Part shown: in pieces, positions 12,604-25,400 of the stretch
Numbering within the stretch: position 1 is the stretch's first letter
Layout: every line of letters begins with the position of its first letter
Source of the DNA: Numida meleagris
Lineage: Eukaryota > Chordata > Aves > Galliformes > Numididae
Length of the DNA stretch: 64,000 nt
Direction: 5' to 3'
NCBI RefSeq assembly: GCF_002078875.1
Contig: NC_034412.1
Coordinates: 30,929,065 to 30,993,064, forward strand
Notes under the pieces: model-generated
What the model was told of the DNA's origin: nothing
Databases searched by the model: none
What the model saw: only the letters and a program-made list of their open reading frames with translations
Translations under genes and position numbers: made by a program

Positions 12604-13152
12604 GGAGGTCTGCTCCAAAAGTAATGACTCCTATTTTATTATGTTGGCTCACAATCTCCAAGGTGATTGTTGGTGGTGTGGTAGTAGAGCTTGAACCTTC
12701 CCACCAGTATTCCATTACATTTTGTTAACATGTGACAGATGGCAGCAGAGTGGCAGTCTGACGGAATGGTGTCTGACATGGAAGTACATATGAAGCAAAG
12801 GTGTGTTGTTGAATTCCTACATGAGGAAAAAATTGTACCCACTGACATTCATCAATGCTTGCTGAATGCTTCTGAAGACCAAAGAGTGGATGTGAGCACA
12901 GTAAAGTGGTGAATGGTGTGTTTCAGCAGTGGTGACAATGGTTCACCTCTACTGGTACGGATTCTTTTGAACTAGGCATGCAGGCTCTTGTTCATCTCCG
13001 GTGGAAATGCAAAGCTAATGGTGGTGACTGTGTTGGAAAATAGTGTTTTTTAACTGAGAATTTGCTCTCTCAAGAGGTGTTTTTGTTCTCTTTGTAACCT
13101 TTGTAGTTTCCATGGAAATAAATAGGAGACATTACTTCCAGCACAGCCTGGG
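12604..13152 (+). mobile_element. Internally deleted mariner (Galluhop-like), copy A
   Basis: This is a short mariner-type DNA transposon of about 549 bp. It is flanked by TA dinucleotides at 12602-12603 and 13153-13154, as expected for TA target duplication. The ends form inverted repeats: after six less conserved bases the left end reads CTGCTCCAAAAGTAATGACT and the right end is its diverged complement. The interior holds the transposase N-terminal DNA-binding region (12739-12912). It then jumps near 12933-12942 to the extreme C-terminal coding region, where GMQALVH is readable, and to the 3' UTR. The catalytic DDE/D core is absent, so the copy is non-autonomous. The family name is from memory of chicken mariners. 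Confidence 0.9.
12739..12912 (+). pseudogene. Mariner transposase N-terminal fragment (copy A)
   Basis: The fragment encodes the start of a mariner transposase. It reads from an ATG through VSDMEVHMKQRCVVEFL and DQRVDVSTVKW to a TGA at 12910-12912. This is the first helix-turn-helix DNA-binding part only. The stop replaces a conserved arginine/tryptophan stretch, and the DDE/D catalytic domain is deleted downstream. Confidence 0.85.
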
Positions 13153-13154
13153 TA

Positions 13155-16100
13155 TGTCTGTGCCGGGGCTAGTGGATATACTTCTCCTGATTTGGTGATT
13201 GCACCAAGAACTCCAGGCATTTTTAATTGAATTTATTGGCGTTCTTTTCTCTTCCCTAGGTAAAACACTCTGTCACAGCTCAGCAATCACAGAGACATTG
13301 CTCCGCCTGCCTTCCTGATTTTTTTTTTCCATTTATAAGTAGATTTAGCCCTCCAAAAAGGTTCATTTAGAAGGGAGATTGACTCTAACCTATAGAATGA
13401 ACTAAACAGATTGGAGATGCAAAACTTTGGTGAGAGGCTTAAATAAACTAAATTAACTGTGCATCTATCATTTGTTTTTCATTATTCCAAGGTAAGACAG
13501 CATTCTGGATGTGTTTTAAAAGGAAAAACAGTGTAATCCCAATTATGCAAACATCCATTATTAGGATCACTTTTTCCGATGAACTTTTAGCATCCTTACT
13601 CACTGCTTGTGGATTTCCTATTACTCATACTTAATGTTAACCCAAAATATTTCTGTGAATAGGTCTGATAATTGACATCTTAAGAATAAAAGGATGCTCA
13701 CGAAGAATAGTCATGCTTTGGGGCGTATTTTGAGTATTTGTCTGCAAAGATTTTATGGAACTTCATTTTGGGAAGGTATCTTCCAATGGGTAGAATTTCA
13801 CCTGATATGGCTTCTAACATCTAATTTCTCATTCTCATCTGCCATCTCTCTCTGATAATTCTTTTCCTTCAGAGTAGGAGATAACATATCCATGAGTCTA
13901 GAGATACTGGTACATATCTGACCTTTATGCCTTCTGATAAATATTTAGAATTTAAATTGCTTGGCTGGTGGAATGTTTCACCCTTTCCTCATAAGAGCAG
14001 GTTTTCTCTGTTTGTCAGATCCATTATAAATAATATATGGTCATATCCTAGCAGAAAGCTAATTTTGCTTTATTTGAACCATCACTTAAAACATCATGCC
14101 CAGTGCCAACTGATTTCTGAAGCTCAGCTGGTTACATAACAGTAATAAATAACATCCTGCTCAATACAATCTAGGATAAATCTACCCAAACAAAATATAA
14201 CTCATTTCTGTGATGCTTTCCAGAAAAAGGCAAATCAACCTCCTGTATCCAAATTTCATTGTTTTATAGCTACTTCTATGGGGGAAACACAGGAGGTAAA
14301 TACATATTAGTGGGAGCTCAGAGCACAGATTGAGTTTCCTTGTAGCAAGGTGCACATAATCTCTAGTAAAAGAATGCTCATATATTAGACATTTGCAACA
14401 CTTCATCTCACTCCTAAGTTTCTTCATATCTCTTTCTCCCAAAATGCCTCTTGGCATAGTATGCTCCTAATATTTGAATAAAATTGACTTAATATTTTTA
14501 GTGCTGTGTACATGTGCATGTATCTATGAATACGTAGATACATACAGATATATACAAACAAAAAAAAAATCAGAAGTTTTCTGGGGCTTTTTTAGCAGTT
14601 TTCCTTTGCTACACTGAGAAATTATCCTGATAAGGACTGTCTCCTTTCATTCATTGCATCAGGTTGAGTAGGCCATCAACTTTCAATAAAAAAAAATAAC
14701 TCTGTAAGTGAAGAAAAAGCGTGTATAATGATTTTTCTGAAGAGAATGAGAAAATAGAATTTGCTATACTGGATCATATAATTCAAAGTTAGAGTCCTGT
14801 GACTTGTCCTGACAGAGGTAATAGTGTAGACTGACAAGATGTGAACAGCATAACAACATGCACCGGTATATGAATATACGGCCATATATGTATAAAACAC
14901 AGTAAAAAGTAAAGAGAGACTTTTTTTTCCTTTGTCACGATATATGTAATGCTAAAACAGAATTATTATCCTTTTTTTTTGTAGGCTATGAAAAGCTATC
15001 AATCAAAATGCTTTTTTTTTCTTTCGAATTTATTTACTGGAAGATTAGCTGCTATAGATTTGTTCATGATATCAACTGTTGCCAGTATTACCTGAATGCT
15101 TAAAGCTATGCATTATCTTAATTTATAAAGAAAATGATTAATTGATTTGACTTCACTAGTCAGCACAAAGCTTTTTTTTTTTTTTTTTTTTTTTTTAAAC
15201 CATCCAGGAAATATTTTAATGAAAAAAGTGATATCTTGTAATCAAATGATTTACAAAAAAGATATGTTTTGGCTGTTTGCCTGAGGATTAGAACATTGGA
15301 GCTGTGAGAAATGATCAACATGTCTTTGGGCACAATGTGGATGTATATATTCAAACATGCATTTAGAGTTACGAGATCAGATCCTGAAATATTTGAGGAA
15401 GTTGATGGAGTGTAGGTTTCTTAAATAATTTAAATTAAGTCTAATGCAAGTTTAAGCTGTATGTAAGGAATTATCCTGGAAAGAAAATGGGAAATCACTG
15501 CCAGGAATATCTGAAATTTTCTTAATTCAGTAATCAGACTGAATTGAGTAATCAGACATTGAACCATGACAGAGGATCAATCAATAATGTCAGTGAATAT
15601 ACCAGAAAAAGGAATCACCAACTTAGTCTATATTATTCTGTCCTGGTCTCTCGCACAAAAAGATTTAGTCTTGGATGCGAGAAAGAATGTCACTGAATGC
15701 AGGCTCCTGAGTTTCCATTGATCTTTGAAGGAATGAAATGTCTTGTCTGCATAACTCTATTCTTTTATCACATGCAACTTGAGATCAATCAAGTATTTTC
15801 CATATTTTAGGACCGACTTCTTGGAGCACATGAGTTTTAAATAGAGGTAAATCCTCTACTTTTCTAATGAGAAAAAAAAAACTGCAAATGGGTAATATAT
15901 GGAATTAAATTTAGTTTTTTTTTTACTTTTCTCCCATGCTGTTCCACATATTCTCACTATGAAATGGCTGTTGAAAGTATGCTCAGTAAAGCAAAAGAAA
16001 TACTACAATGTTATTTTTTTTAAAAGTAACCCAATGTATGTTTCTGCAGAAATAATTTGGTTTGCATGTGAATGCAAATCCTTTAAAACACATTCTTCTA

Positions 16101-16273
16101 TATGCTCTTTAGTGTGGTAGTAAAAAGACACACTGCTGTCCAAATTTGAGCCACTGTGTTAAAAACCCAAATTGATTTCATTACATTTGTTCTTTTGTTC
16201 TACTTTTTTTTTGTTGTTTCTTCCCCCTGCCCTTCTCTTCTCCCCCGCTCGTACTCAAATCCTAATCACAAAG
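13155..16273. other. Unassigned AT-rich DNA, no gene seen
   Basis: I found no supported gene. There is a T25 run at 15172-15196 and an A-run near 14561-14570. An imperfect direct duplication around GTAATCAGAC occurs near 15530-15556. A long pyrimidine tract at about 16190-16253 leads into the candidate terminal exon that follows. Confidence 0.55.
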
Positions 16274-16371
16274 CAGATAAGCAGTTCAGAACTAAACTTG
16301 AAGAGCTAACATATGATACGCCATTAGAGATCCTGGAGCAACGCCAAGGATTCCAAATTCCTAATAAGTAA
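16274..16371 (+). other. Candidate terminal coding exon (unidentified gene)
   Basis: A long pyrimidine tract (about 16190-16253) is followed by an AG-free stretch and then a tandem acceptor AAAGCAG at 16270-16276, which gives two possible exon starts three bases apart. Both starts join in phase 1. The open frame encodes FRTKLEELTYDTPLEILEQR then QGFQIPNK and ends at TAA (16369-16371). AATAAA overlaps the stop at 16371-16376 and could act as a poly(A) signal. The block keeps two CpGs. I do not recognise the protein, and the case rests only on splice-like context and protein-like composition. Confidence 0.22.
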
Positions 16372-16777
16372 ATAAATGATAAGCAGGGATTTCCAGAGAC
16401 TTTATAAACTAAAGTAGAAGCAGTTAAATAAACATAAACAGGAATCTATGAAAAAAAAAGTCTCATAGAATGAAATGTTTATATGTATTGGGTTTGCTCT
16501 GTCTTTCCCTGTGGCTGTTCTTCCTCAGAAGTAAAATAACAGATCTTTAAACTCTGACAAATGTTATCCTGTGTTTTTAATCTGTTGCCTGGAGTGAATA
16601 CAAGTGCATCACTAACTTTCTCAGGAAAGCCTAGAAGGACCAGTTGGAGAATGAAGCTATGATGAACAGCCAACCCCAGCTTTTAAAGGACACCATAAGG
16701 TACTAATGTGAATTGGCAAGGAATTGTTATATTCCTGCAGAAAATAAGTTCATCTCATAGTTTCAGACTGTTTGTCC

Positions 16778-17125
16778 AATCACACAGAATCACAGAATTG
16801 CACAGGTTGGAAAGGAACCTCAAAAGATTGAGTCCAACCCCACTGCTAAAGCAGATACCCTACAATAGATCACAGAGGTAGATGTCCTGATGGGTCTTGA
16901 ATATCTTCATAGAAGGAGACTCCACAGCCTCTCTGGGCAGCCTGTTCCTGTGCTCAGTCACCCTTATCATCAAGAAGTTCTTCGGCATGTTTGTATGGAA
17001 CTTCCTATGTTCAAGTTTTGGGCCATTATTCTTTGTCTTATCTCTACACACTTCTGAGAAGTGCCTGGCCTCACCCTTTTGCCTCCCACTTCCCTTCAGA
17101 TATTTATAAGCATTACACAGCAGCC
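16778..17125 (-). mobile_element. CR1 LINE, 3' fragment (minus strand)
   Basis: A CR1 3' end in reverse orientation. The terminal octamers appear as their complement at 16783-16799 (CACAGAATCACAGAATT). They are followed by the typical 3' UTR complement (GGTTGGAAAGGAACCTC) and the end of ORF2: the minus frame over 16860-17051 reads NFLMIRVTEHRNRLPREAVE. A CT/T-rich run follows at 17169-17200 but probably does not belong to the element. It is truncated at its 5' end near 17125. Confidence 0.9.
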
Positions 17126-17792
17126 TAACAAGTTCACAGTCTGAAATTTTGGCAGACTTCAGCTGGATCTCTCTTTCTCTCTCTCTCTTTTTTTTTTTTT
17201 CAATTTTGTTTCTGGAATTCTTTCAGGATTAATTACTGGTCATTCTCTACAAGACAAATAAAAATGAAAATTTAGTAGCGTACTTGAAGAAAAACAATTC
17301 TGATATTGTTTGCAAGTTAAATGCATCAGTACAGCAATACATATTTCAGTTCAATTACTCTAACTCCATGAGATTGCTTCTTTGTTGTGTTTTGTTTTTG
17401 TAACTTTCAGGACTGATAGATCATCTTTGAGCTGAGGTGGAAGGGTGCATAGAAACATATTTATCTGTTACTCCATTCAAATCACTAAGGCTAAAAATTA
17501 AACGTGACATCTAGCCTTGAGTCCTTAGTCATTCACAAAAATCAAGCTCTAGTATGAATAAAAGCTTCAGAGCAGTCTCTGAAACCAGAAAGTTACTTAC
17601 AGACAACATGATTCACAAAAAGAAGAGGCACTTTACCTTTGTCTCTAATAAGCATAAGAAATGTTAAAATGACCAACCTTATTTATGGGACATGCATTGA
17701 ATTATTTAGTAGTTATCACTGTCTTCCAAACAAGTTGCATGCTTCAGGTATTACTTGAGGAGGCTGAACTTAGATGTGAAATAGTTGTGATA

Positions 17793-17822
17793 TTTTCCTT
17801 CTAGAAATTTTCCTTCTAGAAA
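17793..17822 (+). repeat. Perfect 15-bp tandem duplication
   Basis: The unit TTTTCCTTCTAGAAA occurs twice head to tail, at 17793-17807 and 17808-17822, with no mismatch. This looks like a recent replication-slippage duplication. Confidence 0.93.
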
Positions 17823-20800
17823 GTACAGAGGAGAAAAGAGGTTTACTAAACCTGAAAAGATCTATTACATTTCTATTGCAGCCATTTTTAGCTAAGCAGT
17901 GGAAACTAGGATATGTTAGGCTTGCTTAAATGAGGGCTTGAAGTAGAGATTCTTGCTATTGGTACTTATGTTGTTCAAGGGCATGGTATTCACTTGAGAT
18001 AGAGAATCAAGTCCTAACCCTTCCTGGCCTTGATCAGAATAAGAAAGTCTTTGGTCTCCTGACTCATGAAGCAAATATACTCAGCTTCTACTGTGTGTAG
18101 ATGTATAAACATATATAACATGTCCTTGTAAAATTGAATGTATCAAATATGCCAAAAGAAGGGTTTTCTTCTTTGCAAAAATAATTTGATTGGAATTTAG
18201 CAGTAAGTTTGGCTTCTAAAAACAATACGTTACAATGAATAATCCTTGACAGTTTTCTTTCTCTAGGAATATGCCCAGCTATGCGTGAAATCTTAAAATT
18301 GTGGCAAATTTTTGACCTGCAGACGGAGATACCCCAAAATCATAAGTGACTAATGAATGTTTTATACTTCAGTGGAATATGTAGAAAACAAGAGGATATA
18401 TAACTGAATGAGCATTTTGCACAGCAATCTTTTTATTCAGGTTCCTTGTAAGAGAGGCCTTACCTGGCCACTCAAAAGAAAGGAGGGAAGCAGATTTGTA
18501 ATGTATAAACTGCCACACACAAAATAATGTTATTGAAAAACTAACCATCTCTGGGAATTTCTATTTTATATGACTTATTATGAAAATAATAATTTCCTTT
18601 TGTTTTCTAAGCAGAAAGCTTTCCTGATGTCACACATGTGCTGAAGTCATGAAAACTGCTTTTAAAATTCTACTTTTAACTTGCACTTGCTTGTAATCAA
18701 CATGATGCTCTATAATGATGCATTCATTATTCTAAGTACCAGTCAGGTGGCTAGTTTGCTTTCATAAATCAGTGCGCTGCTCATTAAAAGTTTTATTAGT
18801 GGATGGCTAGTTAAACTCTGAAGCATTTAGTTGTACTGACACTGAAGTTGGATAGTATAAAATTAGGCAACATTGTCACCAGGCAGCAATAACATACTTG
18901 CTTTGTAGGTAGGAAATATATCTAAATATATGTATATTTTTTTCACAGGTAAAACAATGGTCTCTTACCATACCCATGACTGGTCAATGCATTCCATTGA
19001 TGAGTTCTAAGTGCAAAGCTTCTGTGCCATGTTACTCATGGCACGTGTGTAAGTATCACAACAATTTTGGTTGATGAATTTGAGATGAAAAGGAATTTCT
19101 GATCATATACTGAGATAGTACTGTTTCATAGAAATTAAATTGATTTTAAAAGGAATAAGTCTTTCATTGTATTGTTTACCATTTGAACTACAATTGCTGT
19201 GTATTTTATGTGATTTAGACACTGGATTCCACCTGAATCCTGTCAATCTCTATAGTCACCATAACTTGGAGCTACAGCTAATCTGGCAGCCTCACAGTGA
19301 GTAACCCAACATAGATTTGATGCTGGGATCATACTTAGTCTTTTTACCAGCCTTATAGCATAAGAAACCTGTAAAGTGTCACACTTATTTATTTGTCCTG
19401 ATGTATGAACTTTCTTGGGCTTTTGGATAGGGCAGGTATGACTAAGCAAAGTGAAAAAAACAGGGTGCTAGATAAGATGGTCAGCACATCTGAGTTAGTC
19501 CAGTAATTCCTATGTCACAATAGTTAATTTCTAGGGAAAATAATAGTTAAAATACAATCCAGTACAATTACTGGTAGAAGACAAACCAAGAACTGGAATT
19601 TCAGAATTTTGTTTGAAGTGAATAGTACATGTTAAAAGCCACATTGATTATTTTAATCCAGTCTCCCATAGCAGTATTGTTAAGCAGTATGACTTCTTTT
19701 TGTCTATAGTTTGCCTGGCAGGAGAGGAACAAAATCATTGATCTGCTGTTAACTAAATATACTGCAGAATACTTTGTACTAACCATTTGAATAGGAAATG
19801 GAAGAATGCTTTAAAATAACATTTTCTACAGTGCTTCATGATATCACCATAGTAACAAAGAGTTTGGTCTGAATGCTACGCTTTTGTGCTAATATTTTCA
19901 CATAGAAGAGAGACGTTAGCTACTGGTCTTTCAATAAGAAAACTGATCATTAATTTTTCACTTTGTAAAGTCACATTAACCACAGCATATTTTCAGAATG
20001 ATATGCATCAAACAAAGGAAGTAGCAATTTTAAATTAGAGAAAATCATGATACAATACACCATAAAAATGATTTATTTATATCCATGTTTTCAAAAATTG
20101 TAATATTACACAGCCTTTAAAAACCCAGCAAACAAAAAAAAAGAGGCTAGATAGCTTAAAGGCTTTGATGAGGATGCTGAAGCACACATTTATTTATGTC
20201 CTTTCGAATGCAGCTCTGATTCATGGTAAAAGATCATTATTTGATTGTGCTGTTAAGATACACTTTTGATCTTCAGGAAGTTGTAGGTATTTAGGTACCA
20301 TGATATTTATTCTGAGGTGGCAATGAATTGGTTGCTTTAATAATTGTGGCAGGAAGTTCCTAGCCATAATGATTACAAAATATGCAACTGAGAGGCCCTG
20401 AACAAGTCTCTCTTTGATGTTCCAACCTGAAGATATATGCATGTTGTGGTTTCAGTGTTATATCTCTGGAAATAAAGGATTCAGTGTCCAGTCGACTAAT
20501 CTCAATAAATTTCATGTTCTAGTTCCCATTAAATGTGTAAAATGCAAACTATTTACAATTATGATTCCCAAAGTCACAGTGGCATAAGTAATGTTGGTGA
20601 TAAAACTGATGGTAAACGTAAATTGTAACAATTCCAGTACATTGAATTAGGATAGTATTTTTCCCTATGCTATACAGGTCCTGAGTACCACAGTATGAGA
20701 GAACAAAGGCCTTTTGCCATATTTCTCTGCTTCTGAATACAATATAATCCAAAAGGCTCGTGCAGCCTTGTTTGTGCCTTAGATATGGAACTCAGCTCCA

Positions 20801-22460
20801 CTGGATATATGATAGACATATATACATTCATTTAGGAAACTGTCTTTTTAGTTCAACAATCCACCATAGAATAGTAATGAATAATGTATGTCATTTCAAA
20901 AAAAGATAATATTCATTCATTGGTCAAGCTTTTCTGGATATTAGAGAAGTGAGTTAACTATAAGTGCTTGTTTCAAACCAGATTTCACGCTGGAAATAAG
21001 AAAAGACATTTGCCTTCCAGGTACTTACCAGTTCCATTAGACATGATGGATTTCTTGTATTATAGAGATTCTTAGAAGATGAAAAATACTGATTGCCTCC
21101 TTTCTGTAATGTAGCAATAGTTCATGTCTTTGAACTAGTTTTATTGTCAAAGTGAATAATATTTTAATATGTTTAGAGATGGCCTCATCCTTCTTGATGG
21201 AAAAATGAAATGACTTCTGGCATTAGGGTGTTTTGTTATCTTTTACTTGAGTAGCACCAATATCAAATAATTTTGATGGTTTGTTTCAGGTGTGATCTCT
21301 GGAAATAAAATGTGAGGGGGAAAAAAGTCCTTATTGTACTATCATTTGGGCCCTTCTTTGTAAATAACTGTTGTGTGTTAGAGCAGAAGCATTTGGGCTT
21401 TCTATAGAGTGAGTATTAAGCTAAATCAAAGATCTATATGAGAATGTTCTTTAGAATTGTTTTTGAACAAGTCTTTTAGCACCAAAATGTTTACTACTTT
21501 GACAGACAAAAATGTCTTTGACTTCTAAGCCCCACTGGAAGACAATTGTATTTAAAGGAAATCCCTGAGTTTCAGTAAGTCTCTGCCCACTTCAAAGGTA
21601 ATTTACGAATAGTTTGATTTATATTCTATTAAAGTCACTGGTAAGTTTGTGAAAACTTTTAATTAAACTAAATCAGCTTAGTATTTAATAATGTATGTCA
21701 TCCATGTATGCAAATACAACATTTTTTCAGCAATTGTTCCTCTTCCTGTCTTAGTGTTCATTGTTTTTACTGGTAGTAGCAAGTCTAGCTCTCAGGAACG
21801 TTATCACAGTCTTTGCATTCTGTTTTTTTTCATCATGACATTTAAGATTTAAAAAAAATCAAGGACATTCTCAGTCTCAGAGCATTTCATTAATTACAGA
21901 ATTAAATGCCTGTGTATGTATGTAAATGTAAAGTGAATACTTTACATTTCTTACTCTCATTTACAACACAACAAAACTGTTTACTGCAGTTTTGGTTTTT
22001 TTTTTCTTTATCTTGTGTGCTGATGAGACTATTCATTGTTTTATTGCTACTTGTAGTGTTCATATATATGCAGAATATAACTTCTTTCACTGAAAAATGT
22101 AAAATAAAAGTACATGTGAATTTTAGAAATTTATTTCCAAAGCTGATATTCTAGGCCCCGAAGGACAATGACCTCAGACTCCCTCTACTTCTATTTTTGA
22201 ACTGTAGAGACAAAGTCAGAAAGAGTTCTGCTACAGTAGAAGTACTTGGAGGCAAATTTCTGCTTTTTCTCTGCAAAGGAAATGTATCAGGTGGCATTAA
22301 AAAGGGGATAATCAAGAATTCATCAACATGAATGTCATTTTCTTGAAAATTTAAGTGGAGATACTGTTGTGTTAGTTGTCGAGAGAAGTACTTCTGAATT
22401 TTTTTTCTTTTTTTTTGTTTCTTGTTTGTGGAAGTGTCTGTGTGTATTCCCAAGCTTCAG

Positions 22461-22490
22461 ACTCAACACTACTCTACTCAACACTACTCT
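22461..22490 (+). repeat. Perfect 15-bp tandem duplication
   Basis: The unit ACTCAACACTACTCT is present twice in direct succession, at 22461-22475 and 22476-22490, without mismatch. It is probably a local slippage duplication. Confidence 0.93.
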
Positions 22491-25400
22491 TAATGTAAAA
22501 GAGATGCTATTTGAACAAACAAGAAGATGTGTGCTGTAAAAATTTGCTATGAAGAGCTACATATCATTGCTTCTAACCAACAACTTAGTTGTTTAGTATT
22601 CTGGGTTTGCTGAGGAAGCAATAGATTGTGAGTGGCATAGGCTTAGCTACTGTTTAGGACTTTAAATTTCAATCTCCTTCAGAAATATATATAAAAAAAA
22701 AGTCATCAGAAAGAGCCTGAAGAATCCGTTGTCTTTCTGGCTTTCCTTTATTGCAGCAGTTCATGTTAATATATGTATCGCTTAAAGTGTTGGCAGCTGA
22801 AATAATGCAAAATCAAGAAACTGACCACAGAGTCAAAGACCCTCAGTAAATTGTCTTGCTGTCAAAAATAAATCGAGAACATGATTGCATAGAATAATAC
22901 TGAATGATAGAGACTTACAGCCCCAAAGTGTCTTTATTGCAATGGTATGCAATGTCATCATGTCACTTGATTAAGGGTTTGGTCTGTAAGCAGACTCAGT
23001 CGTGCTGACTCCTCATGCAAGAAAATGCCTAACTCATCCATGCAAAAGACAAACATTCATCTGAAGATCAGTGTAACCAGTCACTAGGAAATGGTGAGGG
23101 CAGGGATGTGTCTGCTTCTCTCTGAGACTTAGGCATTTTATACAGTGCTTCCTGGAGACTCCTTCCCTTAATTATGATTTTCAGCACTGAGCCTGCTATT
23201 TTCTTTAAAAAAGAAAAAAAGAACGTGTACCTTTTGATGTATGTCAAGAAGACAAGGCAGGCAGACAAGGGCTCTCTCTTCCTTCTCTCTTTTCTTTTTT
23301 CTATCTAAAAAGTTTAGGTATCATGTTATGTGAAGCACCAAAAACAATCCTGAAAGTCTTGTGAAATACTTAGTTTATACATGTTTGTAATAGAAGTCAC
23401 ATCATTTTTAGAGGATGTTTTGTTTATCTTTTTGCTTTAGTGTAGTTTATTTTTCTTAAGTCAATTGTTGCATCAGTTGATCAATGTTTAGATAGATCTT
23501 CGAAAACTTTAGTTGGAGGACACATCGTAAGTAACATTTTTAATAACATATTTAAACTCAGGGGCTTGTCCAGGTCAATGTAGGAAGGTAATAAATAACC
23601 TGAATTTGTGTAAGCAGCAGGTCCAATGAAAGAAATTTTAAAATATATATTCAGTGCTGTAGCAAAGAAAAAAGAGTTGAGCTGGCAAAAAAGAAAAAGA
23701 TGAAAAAACTTCAGAGGAGATCTGTATTTTTATGAAGAGGAAGAATAAGAGAAAAAAAAGTAGCCCCAGAAAATAAATATGAAGAAACTGCTTGTCTTCA
23801 GCTGAGACATAGTTGCCAAATCTATGTACTCACTAGTGAAAATTTTCTATTCAGTTACCCTGATGTTAATTTGATGTTATCATATTGAATAAGTATTTTA
23901 AATGACAAATCAATTTGGAAAATACTCACGAAGGAACTCCTACAAAGGATTTTTCTGTAAGTCTTTTTTATCCGCAAAATTAGCAAAAGATGGAATCAGA
24001 ATTAAAAATTAAAATTGCTTTACAAAAAAAAAGAAAAAGGAGAAATAGGGAATGTATATCTACGTAAGCAAAAAAAAAAAAACCAACAAAAAAATCAAAC
24101 TTATTTGAATCATACTTATTTGAAACTGCATGAAATAATATATCTTATTTCTGCAGCTCTAAATAGTTGGGGTGACCCACTGGCTTCACTGAAATGGTGG
24201 TGAGAAGTGGTGGTAAGAAAGATGCACATTTGTTTCTATATAGCCAGGCTTGAGAGGTAACTACTTTTGTGATTCTCGTTGGGGCATCTCTGTGTAGCAT
24301 TCAACTGGTGTCATGTCAGCCTGAATCTATAGACTGAAGCTTGACTACTCCTTGGATGCCTTTAGGCTAGTGGCATCAGATGATTTAATTCACCAGTGTG
24401 TGCCATCCACATCAGCTTGCACAAAAGAAACCCTTTTCAGCTATGGTAAAAGGTAATCATCCAATGATCCATGCATCTTTAGTAATGAGTGCATTAATTA
24501 CCAATGTATTGTGCCCATAATTTAAGAAAAAAACAATTCAAGTTATCCTTCTGTAATGTCCCAAATGGTCATCAATATGCCACTTTCTGTGTAATATCAA
24601 AATTTTCCTCTGTAGTGGAATGAGAAAAGGCTTGAAAGTGTTAAGATTGTAGTTTACACACGGACGGTGCATATAGGAAACCTCCTTGGAATCTAAATTT
24701 TCAACAACTGTTATACAAAAGTTCTTATTAAGATTGGAACAATATTTATCATGGTTTGGGGAAAAGCAAGACTAGAAGGCTAAAGACTGTGCTGGAAGGA
24801 AAGAAGGAAAATATTTCTACATGGCAATTGCTGGAAGGAAAAATATGTCTGATCATAAAGGAGATAGAACAGCCTCTCAGATAATGATTGCAAATGGAAG
24901 AGAAGAAAATAAAAGGAGTTGATTTAAAATTGTTGACAATAAAATAATTGCAGAAAGTTAGCTTTTAAGAAAGTATTTGACCATTTGTATATAATTAAAA
25001 TAATTTGTATATTTTTATTTTTGGGGATGTTTTAACAGGTTTGCATTTATTACAGCATTCTATAAAAGGGAACTATCATTAGAGCTTTAGAAGTAGTAAA
25101 GCTGTTGGTAATTTGGTACCGAGAGTCATCATATTTGTATTTTTCTAGTACCTCTGAGCTGCAATCAAAGAAATGGGTCCCACTCTATCAAGACTTTTGC
25201 AAATAAATAATATAAAAGTGGAAAGGTGTTCCAGAGAATTCACTGTCTCAGTCTACGATGGTACTGTGAATAAGGGGATACACAGAGGAAGAGGACGGGA
25301 GCAGGTAGTGAGAGTGAGGTAAGAGAAAAATAATCACCATTTAACATTCTTGATTTTACCCATTCTTACCTACCAAATCACAAAACCTGCTGTTGACTTT

